From positions 1 to 12,576 of the forward strand of contig JBBCIV010000238.1 of NCBI GenBank assembly GCA_037189665.1: 12,576 nucleotides of DNA, read 5' to 3'. This document shows positions 6,527 through 12,576 of this stretch, piece after piece (the first letter of the stretch is position 1; each line of letters opens with the position of its first letter). A program made the position numbers and the translations under genes. The DNA comes from BPJO01 sp037189665. GTDB taxonomy: Bacteria > Planctomycetota > Phycisphaerae > Tepidisphaerales > Tepidisphaeraceae. The notes under the pieces are model-generated. The model saw nothing but the letters and a program-made list of their open reading frames with translations, did no database searches and was not told the DNA's origin.

Positions 6527-6538
6527 ACCTGATCAGGT
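6527..6538. promoter_or_regulatory. Perfect 12-bp palindrome before the BlaI-family gene (candidate autoregulatory operator)
   Basis: ACCTGATCAGGT is a perfect palindrome ending 14 nt before the start codon at 6553. BlaI/MecI repressors bind dyads and usually control their own genes, so this is the best operator candidate. It differs from the TACA/TGTA dyads of staphylococcal BlaI/MecI sites. Confidence 0.4.
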
Positions 6539-6552
6539 AGAGTTAAGGCGCT

Positions 6553-6930
6553 ATGGCACGACCACGCTCAACGACCCCGACCCCCGGCGAAATGGAGATT
6601 CTTCGCGTCATTTGGCAGAAAGGCCCATCACCTGTGAAAGAGGTGCATGAGGAGCTCCGGAAGGGGCGTCCCGTCGCGCTGACCACCGTTGCCTCCATGA
6701 TGCAGCTCATGGAGGACAAAGGTCTTCTGAAGCTCGTCGACCAGAACCGGCCGTTCCGCTATGAGGCGGGAATCGATGCTGATGGAGCAAGAGATTCGCT
6801 CCTGAAAGACGTTGCGAACCGGGCGTTCAACGGATCTTCTCGCAGTCTCGTCCTTCACCTCTTGTCCAAAAAGCAGTTGCCGAAGGAGAAGCTGGAACAG
6901 GTCGAAAAACTGATCGATGAGATCGAGTAA
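6553..6930 (+). CDS. BlaI/MecI/CopY-family transcriptional repressor
   Basis: A 125-residue winged-helix repressor. The N-terminal DNA-binding domain (about 8-80) shows the family pattern: TPGEMEILRVIWQKGPSPVK, then VALTTVASMMQLMEDKGLL with the recognition helix, then a wing ending FRYEAGI. The C-terminal half (about 85-125) is a helical dimerisation segment rich in Leu and Lys. In classical systems a BlaR1/MecR1 sensor protease inactivates the repressor; none lies beside it here, because a terminator follows at once and the next gene is convergent. It may therefore answer to another sensor or control genes elsewhere. ATG 6553 is preceded by AAGG at about 5 nt, a modest ribosome binding site. 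A link to the divergent HtrA gene is possible but rests only on position. Confidence 0.88.
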   Translation: MARPRSTTPTPGEMEILRVIWQKGPSPVKEVHEELRKGRPVALTTVASMMQLMEDKGLLKLVDQNRPFRYEAGIDADGARDSLLKDVANRAFNGSSRSLVLHLLSKKQLPKEKLEQVEKLIDEIE

Positions 6931-6980
6931 TCGACGCTCTCATCGGCCGGCAAAAGCAAGCGATTGAAATTAAACAAAGG

Positions 6981-7017
6981 CGGGACGCGCGGATGAACGC
7001 GCGTCCCGTTCTTTTTT
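6981..7017 (+). terminator. Intrinsic terminator of the BlaI-family gene
   Basis: A perfect 11-bp stem (CGGGACGCGCG at 6981-6991, CGCGCGTCCCG at 6998-7008) with a GATGAA loop is followed by TTCTTTTTT. It begins 50 nt after the stop codon. The opposite side is followed by a weaker T-rich stretch, so it may also stop transcripts arriving from spoVG. Confidence 0.92.
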
Positions 7018-7030
7018 CGAATTCGCAACA

Positions 7031-7069
7031 AAACCGGAAGCGCGCATGCGCAAAAAGCTGCGCCGGTTT
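7031..7069. terminator. Secondary hairpin between BlaI-family gene and spoVG, possible spoVG terminator
   Basis: AAACCGG (7031-7037) and CCGGTTT (7063-7069) pair over 7 bp and enclose a GCGCATGCGC palindrome. It lies about 70 nt beyond the spoVG stop. In the minus direction it is followed by TGTTG, a poor T-tract, so a terminator role is only possible. Confidence 0.3.
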
Positions 7070-7140
7070 GCCGGACGTTCAACAATGAAATCGCGATATG
7101 TCTGCGTGCAACCGTCGTGCGTGCGTGCCTACCTCGAAGA

Positions 7141-7599
7141 TCAGGCCGCGCCGGTCTTGATCATCATCGCCAGGTCGGGCACGTCGGTGTCCATGGGCGT
7201 TGGGATGTAGCCGGGCTGACGGCTGCGCTCGACTTCCCGGTCGAACGCGGCGAACACCTCGCGCTCGATCTGGGCGCGGGCGTGGGCGTTGATCGGATGG
7301 GCGATGTCCGCGTGCAGCTTCAGGCGGTCGGGCCCGAGGCGGTAACGGAGGTGGCGGTTTTCGTTCAGCCGCGCGCCGCAGTTATTGCAGAAGCGGGCGC
7401 GCAAGTGGTTTTTCTCGTGGCACTTGGCGCAGTGGTCGCAGAGTTTGCGGCTGGGCATGGCGATGAAGAGCCCGGCGTCGCCATCGATAATTTTGACATC
7501 GCGGATGACCAGCGCGTTGTCGATGGTGAGCGAGCAGAACGCCTTGAGCCGTCCCGAACTGGGCGGGCACAGGTGGATTTTGATTTCCGACAGACGCAT
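7141..7599 (-). CDS. spoVG: SpoVG-family protein with inserted zinc ribbon
   Basis: SpoVG proteins are small cytosolic regulators, shown in Firmicutes and spirochaetes to bind nucleic acids and to affect septation or gene expression. This 152-residue protein has both halves of the fold: LSEIKIHL, LKAFCSLTIDNALVIRDVKI and GLFIAMPSRK (about 3-52), then ADIAHPINAHARAQIEREVF (about 98-117). Between MPSRK and DIAHPIN, where Bacillus has a few residues, there are about 45 residues holding C57-x2-C60 and C71-x2-C74, a zinc-ribbon pattern (CAKC...ARFCNNCGARL). A C-terminal tail of about 30 residues follows. ATG 7599 has GGAG six nucleotides upstream, a good ribosome binding site. It lies 143 nt after ispE on the same strand, an order also seen near Bacillus spoVG. 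Confidence 0.9.
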   Translation of the reverse strand: MRLSEIKIHLCPPSSGRLKAFCSLTIDNALVIRDVKIIDGDAGLFIAMPSRKLCDHCAKCHEKNHLRARFCNNCGARLNENRHLRYRLGPDRLKLHADIAHPINAHARAQIEREVFAAFDREVERSRQPGYIPTPMDTDVPDLAMMIKTGAA

Positions 7600-7618
7600 A
7601 TGACACTCCGTTGTCCGA

Positions 7619-7703
7619 ACCCGGATGAGATGTGTTCCCCCTCACCGGGATCTGACAGAAGGCTTCGTGTGTCCGACGCGATTGCCGGAGCGGCGCGAAG
7701 CCT
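7619..7703 (-). other. Two hairpins in the ispE-spoVG gap
   Basis: One stem pairs CCCGG-A-TGAG (7619-7628) with CTCACCGGG (7641-7649), with one bulged base. A second pairs AGGCTTCG (7660-7667) with CGAAGCCT (7696-7703) and contains a weaker inner TCCG/CGGA pair. Neither has a T-tract. They may process or protect the spoVG part of a shared transcript, or hold a separate spoVG promoter that I cannot identify. Confidence 0.35.
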
Positions 7704-7742
7704 GACTACTTTTCACGGCCGGATTGATGTGAAGTCGGCCGC

Positions 7743-8696
7743 TTACTTCTGAAGATGCGAACTCACTGCGATTGGTACCGTCATCGTACGCACCCCAAGC
7801 TCACGGTGGATTAGAAAACCGGCGTCTTCCGCTACTCGCCGCTCATCGTAGAGCGTGAAGAGCGAAGAGCCGCTGCCGGACATTCGGACGGGTCGGGCGA
7901 CGAGCGTTTCGGCAGTTTGTCTCAGACGGCCCAGATCCGGACTGATGGCAAACGCGGGCGTCTCCAGATCGTTCCGGAGCCTGCGCAACAGCTCCTCCGC
8001 CTTGGGGCACTGTTGCGTCCAGCCAATCGCTTCGTTCCAGCCAGGGGAAAAAGGCGTCTGATCGAACTGCCGGTACACCGCCGGGGTGGGCATCGACGTA
8101 TCCGGCAACATCAGCACTACCCACTTTGCGCGAGGCGGATCGACCCGTGAGACGATCTCGCCCCGCCCCGTGCAGATCGCGCTGGGGCAGATCTGATCGG
8201 GACTGACGTTGCTGGGCCCGCCTAAAAAGAAGGGCACGTCGCTGCCGATTCCGGCCGCGAGTTCGGACAACCGTTGTCGTGGAAGATTCAGACCCCAAAG
8301 TTCGTTCAGCGCGATCAGCGTGACGGCGGCGTTCGAACTGCCTCCTCCAAGGCCACCACCCGATGGGATGGCCTTGAAAAGCTCGATGCGCGCCCCCAGC
8401 CGATTGCCCGCGGCATGGCACGAAGCGGACGTCTCCCCTCCCGAGGTGCGCGTCGCTTCGGCCTGCAGCATGCGGGCCGCCCGAACGACCAGGTTCTGGT
8501 CGTCCACGGGCAACGATGGGTCCGAGCAGCTCAAGTCTACCCGACCCGCCGTGTCCAGCGTGAAATCCAACGTGTCAAAGAGCCCGACGGTCACCATCCA
8601 CGAAACCAGCGGATGGAAACCGTCCATTTGTTTCGGACCGACGCGCAAATGCAGATTGATCTTGGCCGGCGACAAAACGCGCATAACCTTGACCAT
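7743..8696 (-). CDS. ispE: 4-diphosphocytidyl-2-C-methyl-D-erythritol kinase (IspE)
   Basis: ATP-dependent kinase of the MEP (non-mevalonate) pathway; it phosphorylates the 2-hydroxyl of CDP-methylerythritol in the cytosol. At 317 residues it is slightly longer than the usual 280-300. Visible motifs are LSPAKINLHLRVG with catalytic Lys12, the GHMP ATP loop IPSGGGLGGGSSNAA (110-124), GSDVPFFLGG with catalytic Asp153, and the C-terminal VRMSGSGSSLF loop. An insertion of about 15 residues (around 80-98, TRTSGGETSASCHAAG) precedes the loop strand. The start may be ATG 8696 or ATG 8684 four codons later; neither has a clear ribosome binding site. It follows pyrG after 235 nt and precedes spoVG on the same strand. 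Confidence 0.95.
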   Translation of the reverse strand: MVKVMRVLSPAKINLHLRVGPKQMDGFHPLVSWMVTVGLFDTLDFTLDTAGRVDLSCSDPSLPVDDQNLVVRAARMLQAEATRTSGGETSASCHAAGNRLGARIELFKAIPSGGGLGGGSSNAAVTLIALNELWGLNLPRQRLSELAAGIGSDVPFFLGGPSNVSPDQICPSAICTGRGEIVSRVDPPRAKWVVLMLPDTSMPTPAVYRQFDQTPFSPGWNEAIGWTQQCPKAEELLRRLRNDLETPAFAISPDLGRLRQTAETLVARPVRMSGSGSSLFTLYDERRVAEDAGFLIHRELGVRTMTVPIAVSSHLQK

Positions 8697-8931
8697 CGCA
8701 GCGCACGTTCAGATGTCAACTCTATTCAAACCACGGTGCAAATCAGGGCGTCAACGATGTGTTGCGGACGCTCTTGCAAACAACTCACGAAACGCTTCTG
8801 GATGTGAATCGGAAGCGATATGTCTACTACAGAAATGTACCACAGGCGTTGTCATTCAGTCAACGAAATTGCGTTTTCGAGCCTTGAAAGCGCTCGAATG
8901 CCGCAATCGAACCGAGTCTGACGGGCATGGA
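8697..8931. other. Gap between pyrG and ispE
   Basis: No gene is seen. A 7-bp hairpin, TTCGAGC (8876-8882) with GCTCGAA (8892-8898), lies 34 nt past the pyrG stop but has no T-tract. On the minus strand a TTGACA (complement of 8715-8720) lies close to ispE, but no matching -10 fits before the start codon. Confidence 0.3.
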
Positions 8932-10680
8932 CTACACCGAAACAGGGGCTTTTGATTGCTGTTTGGCGGCGAATTCGATGGCGGCGCGGCTCAGGCCCAT
9001 GAACAGGGGGCTCGGGTGCAGCGGGCGGCTGGTCATCTCCGGGTGCGCCTGCGTGCCGACGAAGAACGGGTGAACGTCGACCGGCAGTTCCAGCATCTGC
9101 ATGATCGGCTGGGTCGGGTGCTTGCCGCTGAAGATGAGGCCCTTCTCCTCGAGCTGGGGGATGAACTTCGGATCGACCTCGTAGCGGTGGCGGAATCGCA
9201 GGCGGATGCTGGTGGCCTCGTCGTAAAGGCGGCTGACCATCGAGCCGGGCTTCAGTTCCACGTCCTTGCCGCCCAGCCGCATGTTGCCGCCGAGGCCTTC
9301 GATCTTCTTTTGCTCGGGCAGGATGTCGATGACCGCCGACGAACACTTCGGCTCGAACTCGGTCGAGTTCGCCTGCGTGATGCCGCAGACGTTGCGCGCG
9401 AACTCGATCACCGCCATCTGGAACCCGAGGCAGATGCCCAGGTACGGCAGGTTGTTCTCGCGGGCATACTTGATGCACTCGATCTTACCCTCGGTCCCGC
9501 GCGAGCCGAACCCGCCGGGCACGATGATGCCGTGAATGCCCGCCAGTCGCTTGGCGACATTCGATCGGTCGATTTGCGACGTATCGATCCATTGCAGGTT
9601 GACGTTCACACCGAGGTGAACCGAGCAATGCTCGCAGGCCTTCAAAATGCTGGCGTAGGCGTCGCGCGTGGCGACGTACTTTCCGGTAACCGCGATGTTG
9701 ACCGAGTTCTTCGGCGGCTGGATGCGCTCGACGAACCAGTTCCAGCGGGCGCGTTCGCGGTCTTCCTTCGCCTGATCGACGCGGTCGTGCAGGTCCAGCA
9801 GCGTCAGCACTTCGCGATCGATGCCGGCGACGCGGAGCGAGTCGGGAACAAGGTAAATGCTGGTCTGGTCGTGCATCGAGAAGACGCGACGCATCGGCAC
9901 GTTGGCGTACATCGAGATCTTCTGACGGACTTTCTCGTTGACGGGGTTGGTGGCGCGGCAGGCGATGACGTGCGGCTGCACGCCGACTTCCATCAACCGC
10001 TTAATGCCTAGCTGCGCGGCCTTGGATTTCTGTTCGCCGAGCGTGCCCGGTTCGAGCACGTAGGTGAGGGCGACGAACATGACGGCGTTCTCGCCTTCTT
10101 CGTAGGCGATCTGACGACAGGCTTCGAGGTAGAACGAGTTTTCGTAGTCGCCGACCGTTCCGCCGACCTCGACGAACACCACGTCTGCCTGCGATTTCAC
10201 CGCCAGTTCGCGAAGCTTCAGTTTAATTTCGCCCACCACGTGCGGGATGACCTGCACGTCGCGGCCGAGGTAGCCGCCTTCGCGTTCCTTCTTTAAAACG
10301 GAAGTGAGGATCTGGCCATTGGTTGTGAAGTTGGCGGCGCCGAGATCCTGGTCGAGGATGCGCTCGTAGGTGCCCAGATCCATGTCGGTTTCCATGCCGT
10401 CGTCCAGCACGAACACCTCGCCGTGGCGGAAGGGGTTCAGCGTGCCCGAATCGACGTTCAGGTAACCTTCCATCTTGATCGGCGCAACGCGCAAGCCCTT
10501 GTCCTGCAGCAGCTTGGCGAGCGATGACGAGAAGATGCCCTTGCCCAGCCCGCTCATGACCGTGCCGACGACGATCACGTACTTGTGATGGCCGCGGCGG
10601 TATCCGGACGGCATCGGCGTGTAGAACTCCGATTCGTCCTGCTGATTTCCAAGGCGGCCGAGTAGATCTTGAGTGGACAT
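8932..10680 (-). CDS. pyrG: CTP synthase, divergent type with N-terminal extension
   Basis: Makes CTP from UTP with glutamine as amide donor. The 582 residues split into a synthase domain (about 33-300) and a glutaminase domain (about 325-575). Synthase motifs are GTVMSGLGKG (39-48, usually GGVVSSLGKG), IKMEGYLNVDSGT (68-80, usually MKLDPYINVDPGT), HGEVFVLDDGMETDMDLG with putative metal ligand Asp99, and EVGGTVGDYE (171-180), where Glu171 is the second ligand and DYE replaces the DIE that contacts product CTP. Glutaminase motifs are GGFGSRG, LGICLGFQ with nucleophile Cys417, and QAHPE with His546 and Glu548. All catalytic residues are present. An extra tail of about 30 residues precedes the usual N-terminus; a later start at Met23 is possible. 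It follows kdsB by 70 nt; CTP from this enzyme feeds KdsB. Confidence 0.95.
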   Translation of the reverse strand: MSTQDLLGRLGNQQDESEFYTPMPSGYRRGHHKYVIVVGTVMSGLGKGIFSSSLAKLLQDKGLRVAPIKMEGYLNVDSGTLNPFRHGEVFVLDDGMETDMDLGTYERILDQDLGAANFTTNGQILTSVLKKEREGGYLGRDVQVIPHVVGEIKLKLRELAVKSQADVVFVEVGGTVGDYENSFYLEACRQIAYEEGENAVMFVALTYVLEPGTLGEQKSKAAQLGIKRLMEVGVQPHVIACRATNPVNEKVRQKISMYANVPMRRVFSMHDQTSIYLVPDSLRVAGIDREVLTLLDLHDRVDQAKEDRERARWNWFVERIQPPKNSVNIAVTGKYVATRDAYASILKACEHCSVHLGVNVNLQWIDTSQIDRSNVAKRLAGIHGIIVPGGFGSRGTEGKIECIKYARENNLPYLGICLGFQMAVIEFARNVCGITQANSTEFEPKCSSAVIDILPEQKKIEGLGGNMRLGGKDVELKPGSMVSRLYDEATSIRLRFRHRYEVDPKFIPQLEEKGLIFSGKHPTQPIMQMLELPVDVHPFFVGTQAHPEMTSRPLHPSPLFMGLSRAAIEFAAKQQSKAPVSV

Positions 10681-10690
10681 AGATTGAATA

Positions 10691-10765
10691 GGAGACAGGA
10701 GATTAAGAGACAGAAGACAGAGGGGTTTCCTTCCGGCTTCCGGCTCCTGACTACTGGCTCCTCCT
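10691..10765. repeat. Heptad-periodic imperfect inverted repeat overlapping the kdsB stop
   Basis: The right half reads as 7-mers TTCCGGC, TTCCGGC, TCCTGAC, TACTGGC, TCCTCCT from 10731 to 10765. The left half (10691 onward) is purine-rich with looser 7-nt spacing (GGAGACA, GGAGATT, AAGAGAC, AGAAGAC). The two halves are roughly complementary, so a transcript would fold back. The kdsB stop codon (10751-10753) lies inside it. It fills the kdsB-pyrG gap. Confidence 0.55.
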
Positions 10766-11479
10766 TTTCACAAATTCCTCATACTGCTCCGGCGTGTCGA
10801 TGCCGTGGGTCGCACGTTCGACGGGGAGGACGAAAATCGTTCGTCCGTGTTCCAGCGCCCGGAGCTGTTCCAACTTTTCCGTCAGCTCCAGCGGCGTCGG
10901 CTTCCACGACGCGAACTGAAGCAGAAAACTGCGCCGATAGGCATAGATGCCCAGGTGCAATCGGTATCGCGACGGATCGGCGATGCCGCCGTCGCGGTCG
11001 AACGGGATTGCCGATCTGGAAAAGTAAATCGCCTGCCCCTTCGGAGAGCAGACGACCTTGACCATGTTCGGATTTCGCACGTCGTCCATCGACTTGAACG
11101 ACGTACATGCCGTCGCCATATCGTCATCGTGCGTTTCGAGCCGTTCGACGAGGGCGTCGACGATCTCCGGCTCGATTTCGGGCTCGTCGCCCTGGACGTT
11201 GACGATGATGTCGTTCGTCTGCGACCTTGCCACCTCCGCGATGCGATCCGTCCCACTCTGGTGGTCCGGCGACGTCATCACGCAGTTGGTCTCGAACGGC
11301 CGCAGGGCATCGACGATCCGCTGATCGTCGGTCGCCACGATTACTTCCCGCACGCGCGTGCACTTCTTCACCTGGTCCACCACATGCTGGACCAGCGGAC
11401 GACCCGTCTTGGACGCCAGAATCTTCGCCGCGAAGCGCGTCGAACCGTAGCGGGCGGGAATGACAACCGTTGCAGCCAA
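10751..11479 (-). CDS. kdsB: 3-deoxy-manno-octulosonate cytidylyltransferase (CMP-Kdo synthetase)
   Basis: Activates Kdo with CTP to give CMP-Kdo for the lipopolysaccharide inner core; cytosolic. The 242 residues match the family length. Motifs are VVIPARYGSTRFAAK (nucleotide-binding, near the N-terminus), VIVATDD, MTSPDHQSGTDRIAEV, IIVNVQGDEPEIEP (metal-binding Asp), YFSRSAIPFDRD, LHLGIYAYRRSFLLQF, and LEQLRALEHG toward the end. The start is a TTG at 11479: the in-frame codon two before it is a TGA stop, so no upstream start is possible, and GGAG lies six nucleotides ahead of the TTG. pyrG follows after 70 nt. The same pairing occurs in Chlamydia. It implies that the host makes Kdo-containing lipopolysaccharide. 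Confidence 0.95.
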   Translation of the reverse strand: MAATVVIPARYGSTRFAAKILASKTGRPLVQHVVDQVKKCTRVREVIVATDDQRIVDALRPFETNCVMTSPDHQSGTDRIAEVARSQTNDIIVNVQGDEPEIEPEIVDALVERLETHDDDMATACTSFKSMDDVRNPNMVKVVCSPKGQAIYFSRSAIPFDRDGGIADPSRYRLHLGIYAYRRSFLLQFASWKPTPLELTEKLEQLRALEHGRTIFVLPVERATHGIDTPEQYEEFVKRRSQ

Positions 11480-11608
11480 AATTCACTCCAGAAACACGTT
11501 CAGAGCTGAAATTCAAACTGCGGGGCGAATCTATCCGGTTCAGCCGGTTCAGGCAAATCCTGCGCGAGTTGTTGCAAGAAGGCCCGTTCTGGCCCCGGAA
11601 AACAACGA

Positions 11609-12358
11609 TTATACCGACTCAAATCGATAATTTTTCGGGTCCGCCATCGCGATCGTCAGCACGTTGATGCTGATCGGGCGGGCTGGTTTGAGCGTGTTGG
11701 CCAGTTCCTTCAGGGTGGAGGCGGTGGTGAAGACGTCGTCGACCAGCGTAACGCGTTTTCCCGCGATCCGCCGGCCGGAGGTCAGCGCGAAGGCGTGGCG
11801 GACGTTTCGCCGGCGCTCAGTACGATGGTGAAACGTCTGGTGCGGCGTATTGCGGACGCGGATGGCAGGGCTTGCCACCGGCGTGCCCGACAGCCGCCCA
11901 AGCGCGGCCGAGAACACCTGCGCCTGGTTAAAGCCGCGCACCATCTGCCGCAACGGGTGCAGCGGGACGGGAACCAGCACGTCGGTCTCTTCCAATAAAT
12001 ATCGCACCCGATCGAGCTGCGCCGCGCGCCTCGCGAGCAGTTCTCCGATCGGCCAGCCGTGGTAGTACTTAAATCGCTTGACGAGGTCGCTGACCGGACT
12101 TTCGAAGATCGACAGCCGCACGATCCGCTCAAACACGCGGTAACCCCGGCCGTCGCACCGCTGACAGGGCGCATCGTCAAACGCCACCGGCGCCCCGCAC
12201 TCCATGCACTGCGGCCGCTGCTCCAGCAGTTTGAGCTGATAATCACAGTCGCTGCAAAACCGATTTCCCTGATCTGCCGCTACCCCGCACGCCGAGCATC
12301 GCCCTGGATAAGCCAGGTCAACTAAGTCGCAGACCATGTCACGTATGAGAGAAATCAT
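11609..12358 (-). CDS. ComF-family protein: double zinc ribbon plus phosphoribosyltransferase domain
   Basis: ComF-like proteins are type I phosphoribosyltransferase homologues linked to natural transformation in some bacteria; the reaction is generally unknown. From ATG 12358 it has 249 residues: four CxxC pairs (21-24, 35-38, 51-54, 65-68) forming two zinc ribbons, a linker with RLSIFESPVSDLVKRFKYYH, a VLVPVPLHPLRQMVRGFNQA segment typical of ComF, and the PRPP-binding loop TLVDDVFTTASTL (Asp207-Asp208). The frame continues to 12427, but those 23 codons encode glycine-rich low complexity (GGGFGFGGGRAVKYGRG), so the later ATG is preferred. A TAAAAT about 8 nt upstream of it could be a -10 box. 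kdsB follows after 129 nt. Confidence 0.9.
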   Translation of the reverse strand: MISLIRDMVCDLVDLAYPGRCSACGVAADQGNRFCSDCDYQLKLLEQRPQCMECGAPVAFDDAPCQRCDGRGYRVFERIVRLSIFESPVSDLVKRFKYYHGWPIGELLARRAAQLDRVRYLLEETDVLVPVPLHPLRQMVRGFNQAQVFSAALGRLSGTPVASPAIRVRNTPHQTFHHRTERRRNVRHAFALTSGRRIAGKRVTLVDDVFTTASTLKELANTLKPARPISINVLTIAMADPKNYRFESV

Positions 12359-12456
12359 GCCCCGCCCATATTTTACCGCCCGGCCTCCGCCAAAACCAAA
12401 TCCGCCACCATCCTCCCACAATTCCACTTTTCAACCTCTTGCCAGTGTTTGTGACA

Positions 12457-12576
12457 CGGCTGCGACGCGCCCAACTCCATACGCCTTGTTCGTACGCCTT
12501 CCATTCCAATGTTCTCGAGAACATTGGAATGGAAGGCGTACGAACAAGGCGTATGGAGTTGGGCGCGTCGCAGCCG
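12457..12576. repeat. 120-bp perfect palindrome at the window end
   Basis: The arms 12457-12516 and 12517-12576 are exact reverse complements over 60 nt with no spacer, centred on CTC|GAG. The right arm stops at the last base of the window. Within each arm TACGCCTT occurs twice, 13 nt apart (12480-12487 and 12493-12500 in the left arm). Either an assembly or amplification fold-back at a contig end, or a genuine giant palindrome such as a hairpin end. Confidence 0.95.

Larger units (their letters stand above)
6119..6552. other. 434-nt divergent intergenic region between the HtrA gene and the BlaI-family gene
   Basis: No gene is supported here. The HtrA side holds a sigma70-like promoter, a compound hairpin and a dyad (listed separately). 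The BlaI-family side holds two weaker dyads, TACAAT at 6463-6468 with ATTGTA at 6488-6493, and CAATT-TG-AATTG at 6480-6491, plus the palindrome at 6527-6538. The region is richer in A and T than its neighbours. A short plus-strand ORF at 6136-6375 overlaps the promoter and has no recognisable domain, so it is not called. Confidence 0.5.

Noticed and set aside
8900..8930. tRNA T-arm-like stretch (GGTTCGATTG on the minus strand)
   Set aside because: No acceptor, D-arm or anticodon stem can be built around it, so it is a chance match.
8956..10011. A 351-codon plus-strand open frame opposite pyrG
   Set aside because: It is a mirror of the PyrG coding sequence, with composition typical of an antisense frame and no recognisable motif.
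12359..12427. N-terminal extension of the ComF-family gene to ATG 12427
   Set aside because: The added residues are glycine-rich low complexity with no counterpart in ComF proteins; ATG 12358 leads straight into the zinc ribbon region.
12339..12524. A 61-codon minus-strand ORF starting in the terminal palindrome
   Set aside because: It begins inside the palindrome, runs across the comF start in another frame, and has no similarity that I recognise.
1..12576. CRISPR arrays, insertion sequences, toxin-antitoxin or phage genes
   Set aside because: No regularly spaced direct repeats, transposase or integrase motifs, or phage-like proteins were seen on either strand.

Overview
The window is a GC-rich bacterial chromosomal segment, most likely from the Planctomycetota (Phycisphaerae-like). 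No single marker proves this. The call rests on an N-terminal IESLEDRQLFAA motif of the LEPR/LEDR type seen on planctomycete surface proteins, a SpoVG with an inserted zinc ribbon, a kdsB-pyrG pair as in the related Chlamydiae, and GATGAATG-type and heptad-type intergenic repeats of a kind I associate with this phylum. The window starts inside a gene and ends exactly at the tip of a 120-bp perfect palindrome, so it looks like a whole contig with at least one artificial or unusual end.

Left part (1-1433): a truncated GHMP sugar kinase resembling glucuronokinase (minus) and, divergently, a small ClpS-family adaptor with an altered N-degron pocket. A 25-bp-arm hairpin (1443-1515) separates clpS from the convergent locus that follows.

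Envelope locus (1535-6312, all minus). Read in transcription order: a promoter whose predicted start lies at the foot of a large leader hairpin; an intact HtrA/DegP-type lipoprotein protease with two PDZ domains; an RDD-type membrane protein whose 5' end looks frameshifted at a run of six G; a LEDR-motif protein with a C-terminal membrane anchor; and a second HtrA-like protein that has lost all three catalytic residues but kept its PDZ domains. A working protease, a pseudoprotease and two membrane proteins side by side suggest envelope protein quality control. That is an inference from context.

Middle (6553-7599): a BlaI/MecI-family repressor gene without a BlaR1-type sensor beside it, with a perfect 12-bp palindrome just before its start and a clear intrinsic terminator after it. 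Convergent to it is spoVG, carrying a Cys4 zinc-ribbon insertion.

Right part (7743-12358, all minus). In transcription order: a ComF-family phosphoribosyltransferase, kdsB (CMP-Kdo synthesis), pyrG (CTP synthase, divergent sequence), ispE (isoprenoid precursor kinase), then spoVG. kdsB and pyrG are linked metabolically, since CTP made by PyrG is the co-substrate of KdsB. The ispE-to-spoVG order recalls Firmicutes. No RNA genes, CRISPR arrays or insertion sequences were seen. No complete novel system can be demonstrated; the twin-HtrA locus, the zinc-ribbon SpoVG and the divergent PyrG deserve the most attention.
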